A stretch of 21,486 nucleotides of DNA, taken from the NCBI GenBank assembly GCA_948566455.1, contig CAOYQO010000033.1, positions 1 through 21,486 of the forward strand. Reading direction: 5' to 3'. How positions within the stretch are numbered: position 1 is the first letter of the stretch; each line of letters opens with the position of its first letter. This document shows, piece by piece, positions 1 through 7,010 of this stretch. This DNA is from an uncultured Phocaeicola sp. (GTDB lineage: Bacteria > Bacteroidota > Bacteroidia > Bacteroidales > Bacteroidaceae). Both the position numbers and the translations under genes were made by a program. Below the pieces are notes generated by a model. It saw only the letters and a list, made by a program, of their open reading frames with translations, did not search any database and was not told where the DNA came from.

Positions 1-1
1 A

Positions 2-646
2 CTGCTGGCAGGACAGGTCCGGGTGGTACAGAGTGACGGCTTTGCAGTATATGACAAGTTCGACACGCTACCCGGAAAGTTGCATCTGTGCTGCTGGGCG
101 CACGTCAGGCGCAACTTTGTGGAAGCGGAAGGAAATGACCCTCCCAGAGCAAGGCATGCACTTGGAAAAATAGGCGGACTGTATGCCGTGGAGGAGAAAA
201 TCAGAATGGAACATCTGGAAGGGGAGGCGGTGGTAAAGCTTCGCCGGGAAAAATCGTACCCTATTATCAAAGAACTGGAAAAATGGTGCAAGGAGGAATA
301 TGGACATACGGTCGATAAATCGCCTATTGCCAAGGCCATGTTCTATATGTACACACGCTTTGAACAACTGTCCGGATATGTCAATGACGCACAGTTCTGC
401 ATTGACAATAATCCGGTGGAGCGTTCTATAAGGCCGTTGACTTTAAACAGAAAAAATACGCTCTTCTCCGGATCACATGAGGCAGCACATGCAGCGGCAA
501 TTTTCTTTTCACTGATGGGATGCTGTAGGGAAAATAAGGTGAACCCAAAACTATGGATGCAGGACGTGCTGATTAGGGTACAGGAGAAAGAAAGAGAAGA
601 GAAAAACGATTACACCGATTTACTGCCATTTAATTGGAAAGGATAA
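2..646 (+). CDS. IS66-family transposase, C-terminal part (cut by window edge)
   Basis: This is the DDE transposase of an IS66-type insertion sequence, which catalyses transposition of its element. The reading frame is open from base 2, so the gene continues upstream of the window. The GTG at 23 is probably an internal codon, not the start. Visible family marks are VVQSDGFAVYD (an aspartate of the DDE triad), CCWAHVRRNFVEA (the conserved W-A-H-x-R-R block) and IDNNPVERSIRPLTLNRKN, which carries the catalytic glutamate. The tail around LMGCCRENKVNPKLWMQDVL matches the IS66 C-terminal domain, and the end DLLPFNWKG is typical of the family. About 215 codons are visible, against roughly 500 for a complete protein. 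The visible part has no frameshift. Whether the element is complete and active cannot be judged here. Confidence 0.93.
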   Translation: MLAGQVRVVQSDGFAVYDKFDTLPGKLHLCCWAHVRRNFVEAEGNDPPRARHALGKIGGLYAVEEKIRMEHLEGEAVVKLRREKSYPIIKELEKWCKEEYGHTVDKSPIAKAMFYMYTRFEQLSGYVNDAQFCIDNNPVERSIRPLTLNRKNTLFSGSHEAAHAAAIFFSLMGCCRENKVNPKLWMQDVLIRVQEKEREEKNDYTDLLPFNWKG

Positions 647-656
647 ACAGGAAAGC

Positions 657-709
657 TATAATAAAGTCAAAAGCCAGACATGCTTCGTCTGGCTTTTGAC
701 TTTATTATA
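657..709 (+). terminator. Perfect 23-bp hairpin after the IS66 transposase
   Basis: Arms 657-679 and 687-709 are exact reverse complements, with a 7-base loop (atgcttc). The hairpin starts 10 bp after the transposase stop. The AT-rich outer stem gives a T-rich 3' side on both strands, so it may stop transcription in either direction. No clean T run follows. It could shield the neighbouring genes from read-through from the IS. Confidence 0.6.
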
Positions 710-1021
710 ACTTGGAGAGAAACACGCACGAGGCCGAATGCTTACAGTGAAAAGGCACGTTCAGCCGAGTGGTGCAACAAATGATGCAGTCTTCTTGCAT
801 GGAAACTCCCATCCCCTTGCACGGATACTGCCATACATATATCAAGATTACGTACCCGACATGGAAACCGATATCCGACGAACCGGCTTCTGCAAGGAAA
901 AAACGAAAAAGCACTTCGTGGGGATACAGGAAATTCCGTCACCGCATATTACTGTTTATCAGCGCAATACAATGACGGAACAAAAAACTATTGCAGCGTA
1001 GAAATAAAAACAGAACCAACG
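710..1021. other. About 310 bp with no assignable gene
   Basis: Between the IS66 hairpin and the end of the GH30 gene several overlapping short frames are open on both strands (for example 738-1001 on + and 742-942 on -). None resembles a known protein, none has a convincing start region, and their compositions look like chance translation. It may be flanking sequence of the IS or the remnant of an interrupted gene. No RNA gene was recognised. Confidence 0.5.
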
Positions 1022-2536
1022 TTACAAAGACGAACTACTCAACACAGTTCCGGTATAGGAAACCACGCTACGGGCCGGCAAGGTCAGGGTATAGACACCA
1101 TCGGCAGGTTGAACAGCTTCCACCGGCTCCCATTTACGGGTGTCATCGGTGACATAGCCTTGCAAAGCACCGGAAACCTGAGCGCTTTCAAGAGCCAACG
1201 AAATAACTACTTCATGATCCGCAGGGTTGATGGCTACAACCGTGTAACCGTTGTCACCATATTTATAGCCAGACACCATATAGCCTTGTTCGAAATCATA
1301 TTGCGCCGAGATGCGCTTGCTTCCTACAGGGATGTAACGGGAGAAGTTGCCGAACACCTCGCAACGCTTGGTCACTTCATAGTCCACGCGGTTCTTTTCA
1401 ATGTTAATCAGCCCCTCGGTGGTTCCGCCATCCGGTATAGCACCTGCCCACCACACAATAGCGCCGGTATTGGCCTCACACAAGAAACGATGGAACTTCT
1501 TCGCCCATTTCAAGCCACTGGTCATGGTAGCATCATAACTTTCCGTAGGATCGCTGATTTCGGTCAGCCACACGGGAATTCCCTTCGATTCGGCTTTGCT
1601 GAACGGTTCAATGGCAGGATCTTTCCCAGTCACAGGATCCACATAGCCGTGTCCGGCGGCAATGACGGGAAAGTTGGTGATTTTAGGATTCAGGTTCAGA
1701 ATATCGCGCACATAATTTTTACTGCCCATGATAAAGCCCAGAATGGCAGGCCACTGGGCATTCTCGCCAAAGATAATCCGGGTTTCGGGATGGGTCTGTC
1801 GCAACTTGGGACCTAAGTTATTCACAATGAACGGTCCCAGCGTAGTGGTACCGGGAAGCCAGAGGCATGAGTTCCAGCTTGCCGCATACTCGGGCTCGTT
1901 GGCCGGAGAGATGGCATAGACAGGCAGACCTGCCGCTGTGTAGGCATCACAGAAATTGGAAAGATAGTCGGCAAAGGCCTGGTAGCTGCCGCGTTTCAAA
2001 AAACCTTGCGAGGTACTGCCGTTGCTTTTCATATAAGCCGGAGCAGACCAAACGGAAAAGATGAGTTTGTCCACACCGTATTCCTGCTTCGCTTTTTTCA
2101 TAATCCACAACTGTCCGTTGCGCTGTGCGATGCCTTCGGCAACACGATTCTCATCACGGTTGAAATCAATATCGAAAAAAGGATCATCCAAAGACAGATT
2201 GATATCCTCGTCCATATTAAACGTGGTTTCATCGTAATGGGGGAATACCTCGCCCCTGAGGATACTGAGGCGAAGCCCGTCCTGTCCGAACATCACATCC
2301 ATGATCTCCTGACGCTTGCGGTGGGCATAAAGATAGTCGGACCAGCCGGCCTGCGCCACACCAAAACCATCGATGGTTTGTTCTTCGTTGTTCCACTGAA
2401 GAACTACGTCGGCCCCCAAGGTACTACGTGCATCGGCCGGGATTTGTTCTGCCGGAAGAACATCGGTAACATCGGTACAGGCACAGAGGCAAGCGGCGGA
2501 AGCCGCCACGGCAAAAAGGTAAGATAGCTTTTTCAT
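1022..2536 (-). CDS. GH30-family glycoside hydrolase, predicted lipoprotein
   Basis: This is a retaining glycosidase of the GH30 type, probably cell-surface or periplasmic. The N-terminus MKKLSYLFAVAASAACLCAC is a lipoprotein signal peptide with lipobox L17-C-A-C20, so C20 would be lipidated. The (beta/alpha)8 domain starts near the IDGFG block (residues 55-59). SVWSAPAYMKSNG (161-173) is a typical GH30 strand. SPANEPEY places the acid/base glutamate at E214, and VWLTEIS places the nucleophile at E326. Residues from about 395 to 500 form the usual C-terminal beta-sandwich. At 504 aa the length is normal. Substrate cannot be read from sequence: GH30 includes glucosylceramidase, xylanase, beta-1,6-glucanase and fucosidase/xylosidase activities. 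No SusC/SusD pair is visible nearby. The AraC-type gene upstream on the same strand is a plausible regulator. Confidence 0.88.
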   Translation of the reverse strand: MKKLSYLFAVAASAACLCACTDVTDVLPAEQIPADARSTLGADVVLQWNNEEQTIDGFGVAQAGWSDYLYAHRKRQEIMDVMFGQDGLRLSILRGEVFPHYDETTFNMDEDINLSLDDPFFDIDFNRDENRVAEGIAQRNGQLWIMKKAKQEYGVDKLIFSVWSAPAYMKSNGSTSQGFLKRGSYQAFADYLSNFCDAYTAAGLPVYAISPANEPEYAASWNSCLWLPGTTTLGPFIVNNLGPKLRQTHPETRIIFGENAQWPAILGFIMGSKNYVRDILNLNPKITNFPVIAAGHGYVDPVTGKDPAIEPFSKAESKGIPVWLTEISDPTESYDATMTSGLKWAKKFHRFLCEANTGAIVWWAGAIPDGGTTEGLINIEKNRVDYEVTKRCEVFGNFSRYIPVGSKRISAQYDFEQGYMVSGYKYGDNGYTVVAINPADHEVVISLALESAQVSGALQGYVTDDTRKWEPVEAVQPADGVYTLTLPARSVVSYTGTVLSSSSL

Positions 2537-2868
2537 GACACTTGTCTTTTTTAAGGTTAGTATTCAAAGTTTTACCAGGTTGTAACCCAAAGGCAAAGAT
2601 GGAAATTTACCGACAGACAAACCAATACTATCCGAACATATACTTATGATATTTTATCAAAATAGAGACCGTCAATATGAGAAGCCTTGTTCTGGCTATC
2701 CGAATAAAGAAGAAAAAACTTACAAGCCGTTCGTAGTACCGCAAAAAGACACGGAACATTATTCCCAGGCATTCAAATCCTACAACATCCCCGAATTTCC
2801 AAAAAATCCGCTTTCTTTTAGTGCTGTCAAAATCAGACAAGTCCATGAGAAAGTTCCGGCCGAACCTT
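2537..2868. other. 332-bp gap between the AraC-type gene and the GH30 gene
   Basis: This gap holds the probable GH30 promoter and an imperfect hairpin at the AraC-type gene's stop codon. Open frames crossing it (2628-2903 on -, 2646-2876 on +) are low-complexity, overlap the upstream gene's end and match nothing, so they are not called. The length suggests that the GH30 gene is transcribed separately. Confidence 0.55.
2594..2621 (-). promoter_or_regulatory. Possible promoter for the GH30 gene
   Basis: Read on the minus strand, TTTG (2618-2621) precedes CATCTTTG (2594-2601) by 16 bases. This resembles the Bacteroidota -33 TTTG / -7 TAnnTTTG pair, with one mismatch in the -7 box and a short spacer. 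It would leave a leader of about 50 bases. Confidence 0.3.
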
Positions 2869-2870
2869 TC
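2849..2870 (-). terminator. Weak hairpin overlapping the end of the AraC-type gene
   Basis: GAAAG-TTC pairs with GAA-CTTTC around a CGGCC loop, with one bulged C, giving 8 bp. There is no T run on the minus-strand side, so this is a weak terminator candidate at best. Confidence 0.22.
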
Positions 2871-3759
2871 AAATGATAGTCTTGTTCTTACGATAATTAT
2901 CACGGAACTCTTTAGGAGTCACTCCTTTTTTCTTTTTAAAGATACGGTTGAAATTGGATAGATTATTAAAGCCACAATCATATCCTATTTCAGCTATTGA
3001 CAAGGAAGAATCAACCAAAGCACGTGAAGCGGCCCCCAAGCGGATATCAGTAAGGAAATCGATAAAACTTTTGGAAGTATGCTGTTTGATAAAACGACAG
3101 AATGAGGCCTCGCTCATATTTACCATTTTAGCCACATCTGCAAGACGGATCACTTCCGAAAAATGAAAATGAACATAATCCAGCACCTTGTTCAACTTCT
3201 CGTTAGTATGCTCTTTGGAAACAGAGTTAATGGCAAACTGCCCGGTTGACAGCTCACGCATCCCTTTGTCCAATGATAATTCATGAAGAATAACAAGCAG
3301 TTTTATCAAGGAATAGAAACTATCGTTCTCACAAGACAGCGTTTTCAACAACGGACGGACTTTCGCGATAGTCTCCCTGCTGAACACGATTCCTTTACGG
3401 GCACGGTGGAAAAGTTCCCGAATGCTGATCATCTGGTTCCTGTTCAGAATCTGGTCGGAAAGCAGATCGGAATGAAACTGAATGGTTATTTCATGGATAT
3501 TCTGCGGCTTGTTGTTATAATCCCTCCAAGCATGTTCCAATTGAGGATTGGTGACCAGCACCAGTTCCTCTTCTTCTATTTCTTCTATGGAGTCTCCCAC
3601 AATGCGTTGTGCGCCTTTTGCATTCTCAATATAGTTCAGTTCATATTCGGGATGTATATGTATAGGAAAATTAAAATTCGATTTCTGACGCTCTATCAAA
3701 ATAAAGCAATCCTTGGCAGACAAAGGTGACACTTCTTTGAACAATTCTGTGTTTATCAT
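2869..3759 (-). CDS. AraC-family transcriptional regulator with cupin-type sensor domain
   Basis: This is a sugar-responsive type of DNA-binding regulator. The N-terminal half is a cupin-like ligand pocket (FPIHIHPEYELNYI, residues 31-44, with H34, H36 and E40; a further His at 76). Residues about 186-290 carry the two helix-turn-helix motifs of the AraC/XylS fold: LADVAKMVNMSEASFCRFIK (206-225), then IAEIGYDCGFNNLSNFNRIFKK (255-276) and the closing GVTPKEFR. At 296 aa it has the usual length. It ends 332 bp before the GH30 gene on the same strand, so control of that gene is plausible but unproven. A promoter-like sequence precedes it and the proC terminator isolates it from the block upstream. 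The inducer is unknown. Confidence 0.88.
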   Translation of the reverse strand: MINTELFKEVSPLSAKDCFILIERQKSNFNFPIHIHPEYELNYIENAKGAQRIVGDSIEEIEEEELVLVTNPQLEHAWRDYNNKPQNIHEITIQFHSDLLSDQILNRNQMISIRELFHRARKGIVFSRETIAKVRPLLKTLSCENDSFYSLIKLLVILHELSLDKGMRELSTGQFAINSVSKEHTNEKLNKVLDYVHFHFSEVIRLADVAKMVNMSEASFCRFIKQHTSKSFIDFLTDIRLGAASRALVDSSLSIAEIGYDCGFNNLSNFNRIFKKKKGVTPKEFRDNYRKNKTII

Positions 3760-3793
3760 ATTTCTCTTTCACATTAGATCTGATCTTGTATAG

Positions 3794-3827
3794 CAAAGAT
3801 AACATGAAATATGAAATCGGAAACAAA
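3794..3827 (-). promoter_or_regulatory. Probable promoter of the AraC-type gene
   Basis: On the minus strand a perfect -7 box TATCTTTG (3794-3801) is preceded by TTTG (3824-3827) with 22 bases between. This spacing is slightly longer than usual for Bacteroidota. The leader would be about 27 bases. Confidence 0.6.
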
Positions 3828-3871
3828 AAAGTGAACATATTTTTATACTAAACCTGCAAAAGTACCTTCTA

Positions 3872-3922
3872 TAAAAACGTAGATAACACAATACACAAAA
3901 ACGAGAACCGTGTTATCCACGT
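3872..3922 (-). terminator. Intrinsic terminator of proC
   Basis: Arms 3877-3889 and 3910-3922 form a 13-bp stem with a 20-base loop. On the minus-strand RNA the only irregular position is a G-U wobble, whereas on the plus strand it would be an A-C mismatch. The minus-strand stem is followed by UUUUUAU (3877 downward to about 3871). Both facts orient it as the stop signal of proC. Confidence 0.85.
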
Positions 3923-3941
3923 CATTTCCATGAGGTTGTTT

Positions 3942-4715
3942 CTATTTCAGACAAGCCTTCATTGCTTTAATGATCGCTGAGTCAAACCCTTCGTGATCCA
4001 ATTCATTAATACCCTTGATAGTCATACCACCGGGCGTACACACCTTATCTATTTCCACACTGGGATGAGTATCATTATTCAATATCAAGGAAGCGGCTCC
4101 TTTCACAGACTGGGCAACCATTTTCTGTGCATCTTTCGGATAAATCCCCAATTCAATACCTGCCTGCATAGCTGCCTGAATATATTTCAAGACATATGCG
4201 ATACCACATGAAGTCAAAGCCGTAGTAGCAGCCATCTGACTTTCAGGAATAAGCATAGCCAATCCTAATTCATTAAAGATATCCAGCATCAGTTGTTCCT
4301 GTTCCTTACTGGCGTTACGACTGGATATCAAAGTCATACTTTCCAACTGAGAAATAGCAGTATTGGGAATCAAACGGAATATGGTCTGTTCCGGACCTAC
4401 ACTCTTTACCAGCTGTTCGAAAGTTACACCACCTGCAATAGAAACCAATACTTGCCGTGGAGTCAAATGAACCACACTCAACACTTGGTCTATTAACCAC
4501 GGCTTTACAGCCAGAATAACGATATCGGCATCCTTTATCGCTTTCGGATTTTCCGTTGTCACATTAATCTCCGGATAATCCGCCTGTAGAGTTTCCAGAC
4601 TTCCGCTGAACGGATCGGCTACTGTTACATCACTCGCTGGAATGATAGTGCCTTGGGCAAGGCCGCGAGCAATGGCCCCTCCCATATTTCCCGCACCAAT
4701 AATTGCTACTTTCAT
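3942..4715 (-). CDS. proC: Pyrroline-5-carboxylate reductase
   Basis: ProC reduces 1-pyrroline-5-carboxylate to L-proline with NAD(P)H in the cytoplasm, the last step of proline synthesis. The N-terminus MKVAIIGAGNMGGAIARGL is the Rossmann dinucleotide-binding loop (GAGNMG, residues 7-12). The C-terminal half carries the P5CR signature around CTPGGMTIKGINELDHEGF. At 257 aa it is slightly shorter than the common 260-275. It lies 183 bp after argD. It is probably not part of that transcript, because a terminator lies between the two genes and a good -7 box precedes proC. The placement keeps proline synthesis beside arginine synthesis, which share glutamate-derived intermediates. Confidence 0.96.
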   Translation of the reverse strand: MKVAIIGAGNMGGAIARGLAQGTIIPASDVTVADPFSGSLETLQADYPEINVTTENPKAIKDADIVILAVKPWLIDQVLSVVHLTPRQVLVSIAGGVTFEQLVKSVGPEQTIFRLIPNTAISQLESMTLISSRNASKEQEQLMLDIFNELGLAMLIPESQMAATTALTSCGIAYVLKYIQAAMQAGIELGIYPKDAQKMVAQSVKGAASLILNNDTHPSVEIDKVCTPGGMTIKGINELDHEGFDSAIIKAMKACLK

Positions 4716-4741
4716 ATTATTAAAGATTAAGTCTATAGCTA

Positions 4742-4749
4742 CAAAGATA
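4742..4749 (-). promoter_or_regulatory. Probable proC promoter (-7 box)
   Basis: TATCTTTG on the minus strand is a perfect TAnnTTTG -7 box, 26 bp before the proC ATG. No exact TTTG -33 element is seen at the expected distance. It lies just after the argD terminator in transcription order, which supports an independent proC transcript. Confidence 0.6.
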
Positions 4750-4816
4750 AGGGAAAAAAGGAGAAGAACGTATTATGAAAAGCTAAAAATAAAATTACTT
4801 TGAAGAAGATGAAATC

Positions 4817-4855
4817 AAAAAGTCTCGCCGGAACCGAAATGTTTCCTGACGAGAC
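4817..4855 (-). terminator. Intrinsic terminator of the arg operon (after argD)
   Basis: On the minus-strand RNA, GUCUCGUC pairs with GGCGAGAC through one U-G wobble. Then, past a one-base bulge, GGAA pairs with UUCC. The stem is followed by five U (4821 down to 4817). It sits 44 bp after the argD stop and ends the argR-GNAT-argG-argC-argD transcript. Confidence 0.82.
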
Positions 4856-4898
4856 CTTATTTTCTTTCGCTGATTATTATCCCTCTTGAATCTCCAGC

Positions 4899-6023
4899 TT
4901 ATACCAACACTTTACGAAAGCGTCCAATAAATTCATCAGCCTCAGCCATAGTCAGACACAAAGGCGGGAGCAGACGGATTACATTCGTACCACTGACTCC
5001 GGTAAATACTTTCTGTTCGAACAGCAGACGCTGACGCAGTTCCTTAATCGGTTCGTCAAATTCCATACCGATCATCAAACCTTCGCCACGCACCTCTTTA
5101 ATCTGTGGGAATTGTTTCAATTCTTTCAGCAGATGAGCACCTACCTTGGCAGCATTCTCTACCAGGTTCTCACCTTTCATAACATCCAGCACCGCGATAG
5201 CAGCAGCACAAGCCAGGTGGTTACCACCAAAAGTGGTTCCCAATTGTCCATATACGGGTTTGAATTTCGGACTGATCAGGACACCAGCCATCGGAAAGCC
5301 ATTGCCAATCCCCTTTGCAACCGTAATCATATCGGGACGGATACCTGCATGTTGGTGAGCAAAAAATTTACCGCTACGCCCGTAGCCGGATTGTATTTCA
5401 TCCAAAACAAGTACTGCATCCACTTCTTCGCAAGCCTTACTCAGTTCTTTCAAGAATTTCACTTCCGGAACCTGAATACCGCCTACTCCTTGAATACCTT
5501 CAATAATCACCGCACAGACATCTCCTTTTGCCAATTCCGCTTTAGCTGCTTCTATATCGTTCAAAGGCAGATAAGTCACATGCCCATTGTCATTGATTGG
5601 GGCTATAATTTTCGGATTGTGGGTTACCTCCACTGCCAGTGAAGTACGTCCATGAAATGCTTTGCAAAAAGAAAGCACACGTTTGCGACCATTGTAAAAA
5701 GAAGCCAGTTTCAACGCATTTTCATTAGCTTCGGCCCCACTGTTTATCAAAAACAATTGATAATCATCATAACCCGAAAGTTTCCCTAAACGGTCTGCCA
5801 CTTCCTGTTGTAGCTTGTTAACCACCGAATTGGAATAAAATCCCAACTGTGCAACCTGCTTGCTTATCATTTCCACATAATACGGATGTGCGTGACCGAT
5901 AGAAATAACCGCATGACCACCATACAAATCAAGGTATTCCGTACCTTGATCATCCCATACATGACAACCTTTTCCCTTGACAATGTTTATGTCAAAAAGA
6001 GGATATACATCAAATAATTTCAT
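4899..6023 (-). CDS. argD: N-acylornithine aminotransferase (ArgD type)
   Basis: This is a PLP-dependent class III aminotransferase that makes N-acylornithine from N-acylglutamate semialdehyde and glutamate in arginine synthesis. LFLINSGAEANENALKLA (residues 90-107) binds the PLP phosphate. VLVLDEIQSGYGRSGKFF holds D208, which contacts the PLP ring nitrogen. TVAKGIGNGFP gives the Schiff-base lysine K237. GTTFGGNHLACAAA (262-275) completes the active site. At 374 aa it is near normal length. It starts 13 bp after argC and closes the operon before the terminator. In studied Bacteroides the acyl group is succinyl, so N-succinylornithine is the likely product, but the sequence does not show this. 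Confidence 0.95.
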   Translation of the reverse strand: MKLFDVYPLFDINIVKGKGCHVWDDQGTEYLDLYGGHAVISIGHAHPYYVEMISKQVAQLGFYSNSVVNKLQQEVADRLGKLSGYDDYQLFLINSGAEANENALKLASFYNGRKRVLSFCKAFHGRTSLAVEVTHNPKIIAPINDNGHVTYLPLNDIEAAKAELAKGDVCAVIIEGIQGVGGIQVPEVKFLKELSKACEEVDAVLVLDEIQSGYGRSGKFFAHQHAGIRPDMITVAKGIGNGFPMAGVLISPKFKPVYGQLGTTFGGNHLACAAAIAVLDVMKGENLVENAAKVGAHLLKELKQFPQIKEVRGEGLMIGMEFDEPIKELRQRLLFEQKVFTGVSGTNVIRLLPPLCLTMAEADEFIGRFRKVLV

Positions 6024-6036
6024 AAACTCTTCTTTA

Positions 6037-7005
6037 TTAAAAAGCAGACGGTTTCAACCTCAGCCCTACGGTTTCTTCCAGATTGAACATGAGATTCATA
6101 TTATGGACCGCTTGTCCGCTTGCCCCCTTCAACAAGTTGTCAATGCAAGAGATAACCAGCAGTTTATCGCCATGCTTCTCCAAATGAATCAAACACTTGT
6201 TGGTGTTCACCACCTGCTTCAAATCTATATTTTTGTCTACAATATGAACGAAAGAATCCTCGGCATAATAGTCTTGATACATCTTCACCAGTTCTTCCAG
6301 TTCCACCTTGCATTTGACTACCAGAGTAGCAAAGATACCACGCGGGAAATCACCCCGGTAAGGAATAAAATCTATTTCAGCATTAAAGCTGTTTTGCAAC
6401 TGTTTCAATGATTGCTTGATTTCGGGAACATGCTGATGAGAAAACGGTTTATAGATGCTCATATTATTATTACGCCAGCTGAAATGGCTGGTAGCACCCG
6501 GTTTCACCCCTGCCCCTGTACTTCCGGTAATGGCATTTACCATTACATCCTCGTTCAGTAACAGATGTTTGGCTAACGGCAATAAACCCAATTGAATACA
6601 AGTGGCAAAACATCCCGGATTGGCCACGTGCTTGCTATGGCAGATAGCACGACGGTTCAGTTCCGGCAAACCATAGATGAAGTCATGGTCATCACTCTTG
6701 ATACGGTAGTCCATACTGAGGTCTATGATTTTCAAATCCTCGGGTACATTGTGACTATCCATAAACTTCTTTGTATCTCCATGAGCCGTACAGAAGAACA
6801 ATACATCAATCTCATCCAGAGGAAGTTCGTCGGTAAAAACCAAATCCGTTTCACCATAGAGTCCCTCATGTACGTCGGTAATCTTATTGCCGGCGTTACT
6901 GCTGCTGTTTATAAACTTTATGTCTACATCAGGGTGATTAATCAGCAGACGAATCAATTCGCCCGCCGTATAACCTGCCCCACCGATAATTCCTGCTTTA
7001 ATCAT
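6037..7005 (-). CDS. argC: N-acyl-gamma-glutamyl-phosphate reductase
   Basis: ArgC reduces N-acylglutamyl phosphate to the semialdehyde with NADPH, the third step of arginine synthesis. The N-terminal Rossmann loop is AGIIGGAGYTAGELIRLL (residues 4-21). HVANPGCFATCIQLGLLP gives the catalytic cysteine C132. ITGSTGAGVKPG (159-170) and the YKPFSHQHVPEI block (185-196, His192) complete the active site. At 322 aa it matches the shorter type of ArgC. The gene starts 5 bp after argG, which indicates co-transcription and probably coupled translation. The acyl group carried by the substrate is likely succinyl in this lineage (inference). Confidence 0.95.
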   Translation of the reverse strand: MIKAGIIGGAGYTAGELIRLLINHPDVDIKFINSSSNAGNKITDVHEGLYGETDLVFTDELPLDEIDVLFFCTAHGDTKKFMDSHNVPEDLKIIDLSMDYRIKSDDHDFIYGLPELNRRAICHSKHVANPGCFATCIQLGLLPLAKHLLLNEDVMVNAITGSTGAGVKPGATSHFSWRNNNMSIYKPFSHQHVPEIKQSLKQLQNSFNAEIDFIPYRGDFPRGIFATLVVKCKVELEELVKMYQDYYAEDSFVHIVDKNIDLKQVVNTNKCLIHLEKHGDKLLVISCIDNLLKGASGQAVHNMNLMFNLEETVGLRLKPSAF

Positions 7006-7010
7006 ACTTA

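Larger units (their letters stand above)
1..709 (+). mobile_element. Right-hand part of an IS66-family element; right boundary not resolved
   Basis: The only mobile gene seen is the transposase, so this is the downstream end of an IS66 element. No terminal inverted repeat or target duplication can be called because the left end lies outside the window. The end at 709 (close of the hairpin after the transposase) is a provisional limit, not an observed boundary. Confidence 0.5.

Noticed and set aside
738..1001. 87-codon plus-strand open frame in the gap after the IS
   Set aside because: It overlaps three other short open frames on both strands, has no known motif and no upstream promoter box, so it looks like chance.
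1109..1816. 235-codon plus-strand open frame opposite the GH30 gene
   Set aside because: It is antisense to a well-supported glycosidase with signal peptide and both catalytic glutamates. Its product has no recognisable motif.
2006..2527. 173-codon plus-strand open frame opposite the GH30 N-terminus
   Set aside because: Antisense shadow of the GH30 gene, with no family resemblance and no promoter or start context.
2628..2903. 91-codon minus-strand open frame between the AraC-type and GH30 genes
   Set aside because: It overlaps the end of the AraC-type gene in another frame, is rich in F/R/I from AT-rich DNA, and matches nothing.
5112..5642. 176-codon plus-strand open frame opposite argD
   Set aside because: Antisense to argD, whose PLP lysine and cofactor motifs are intact.
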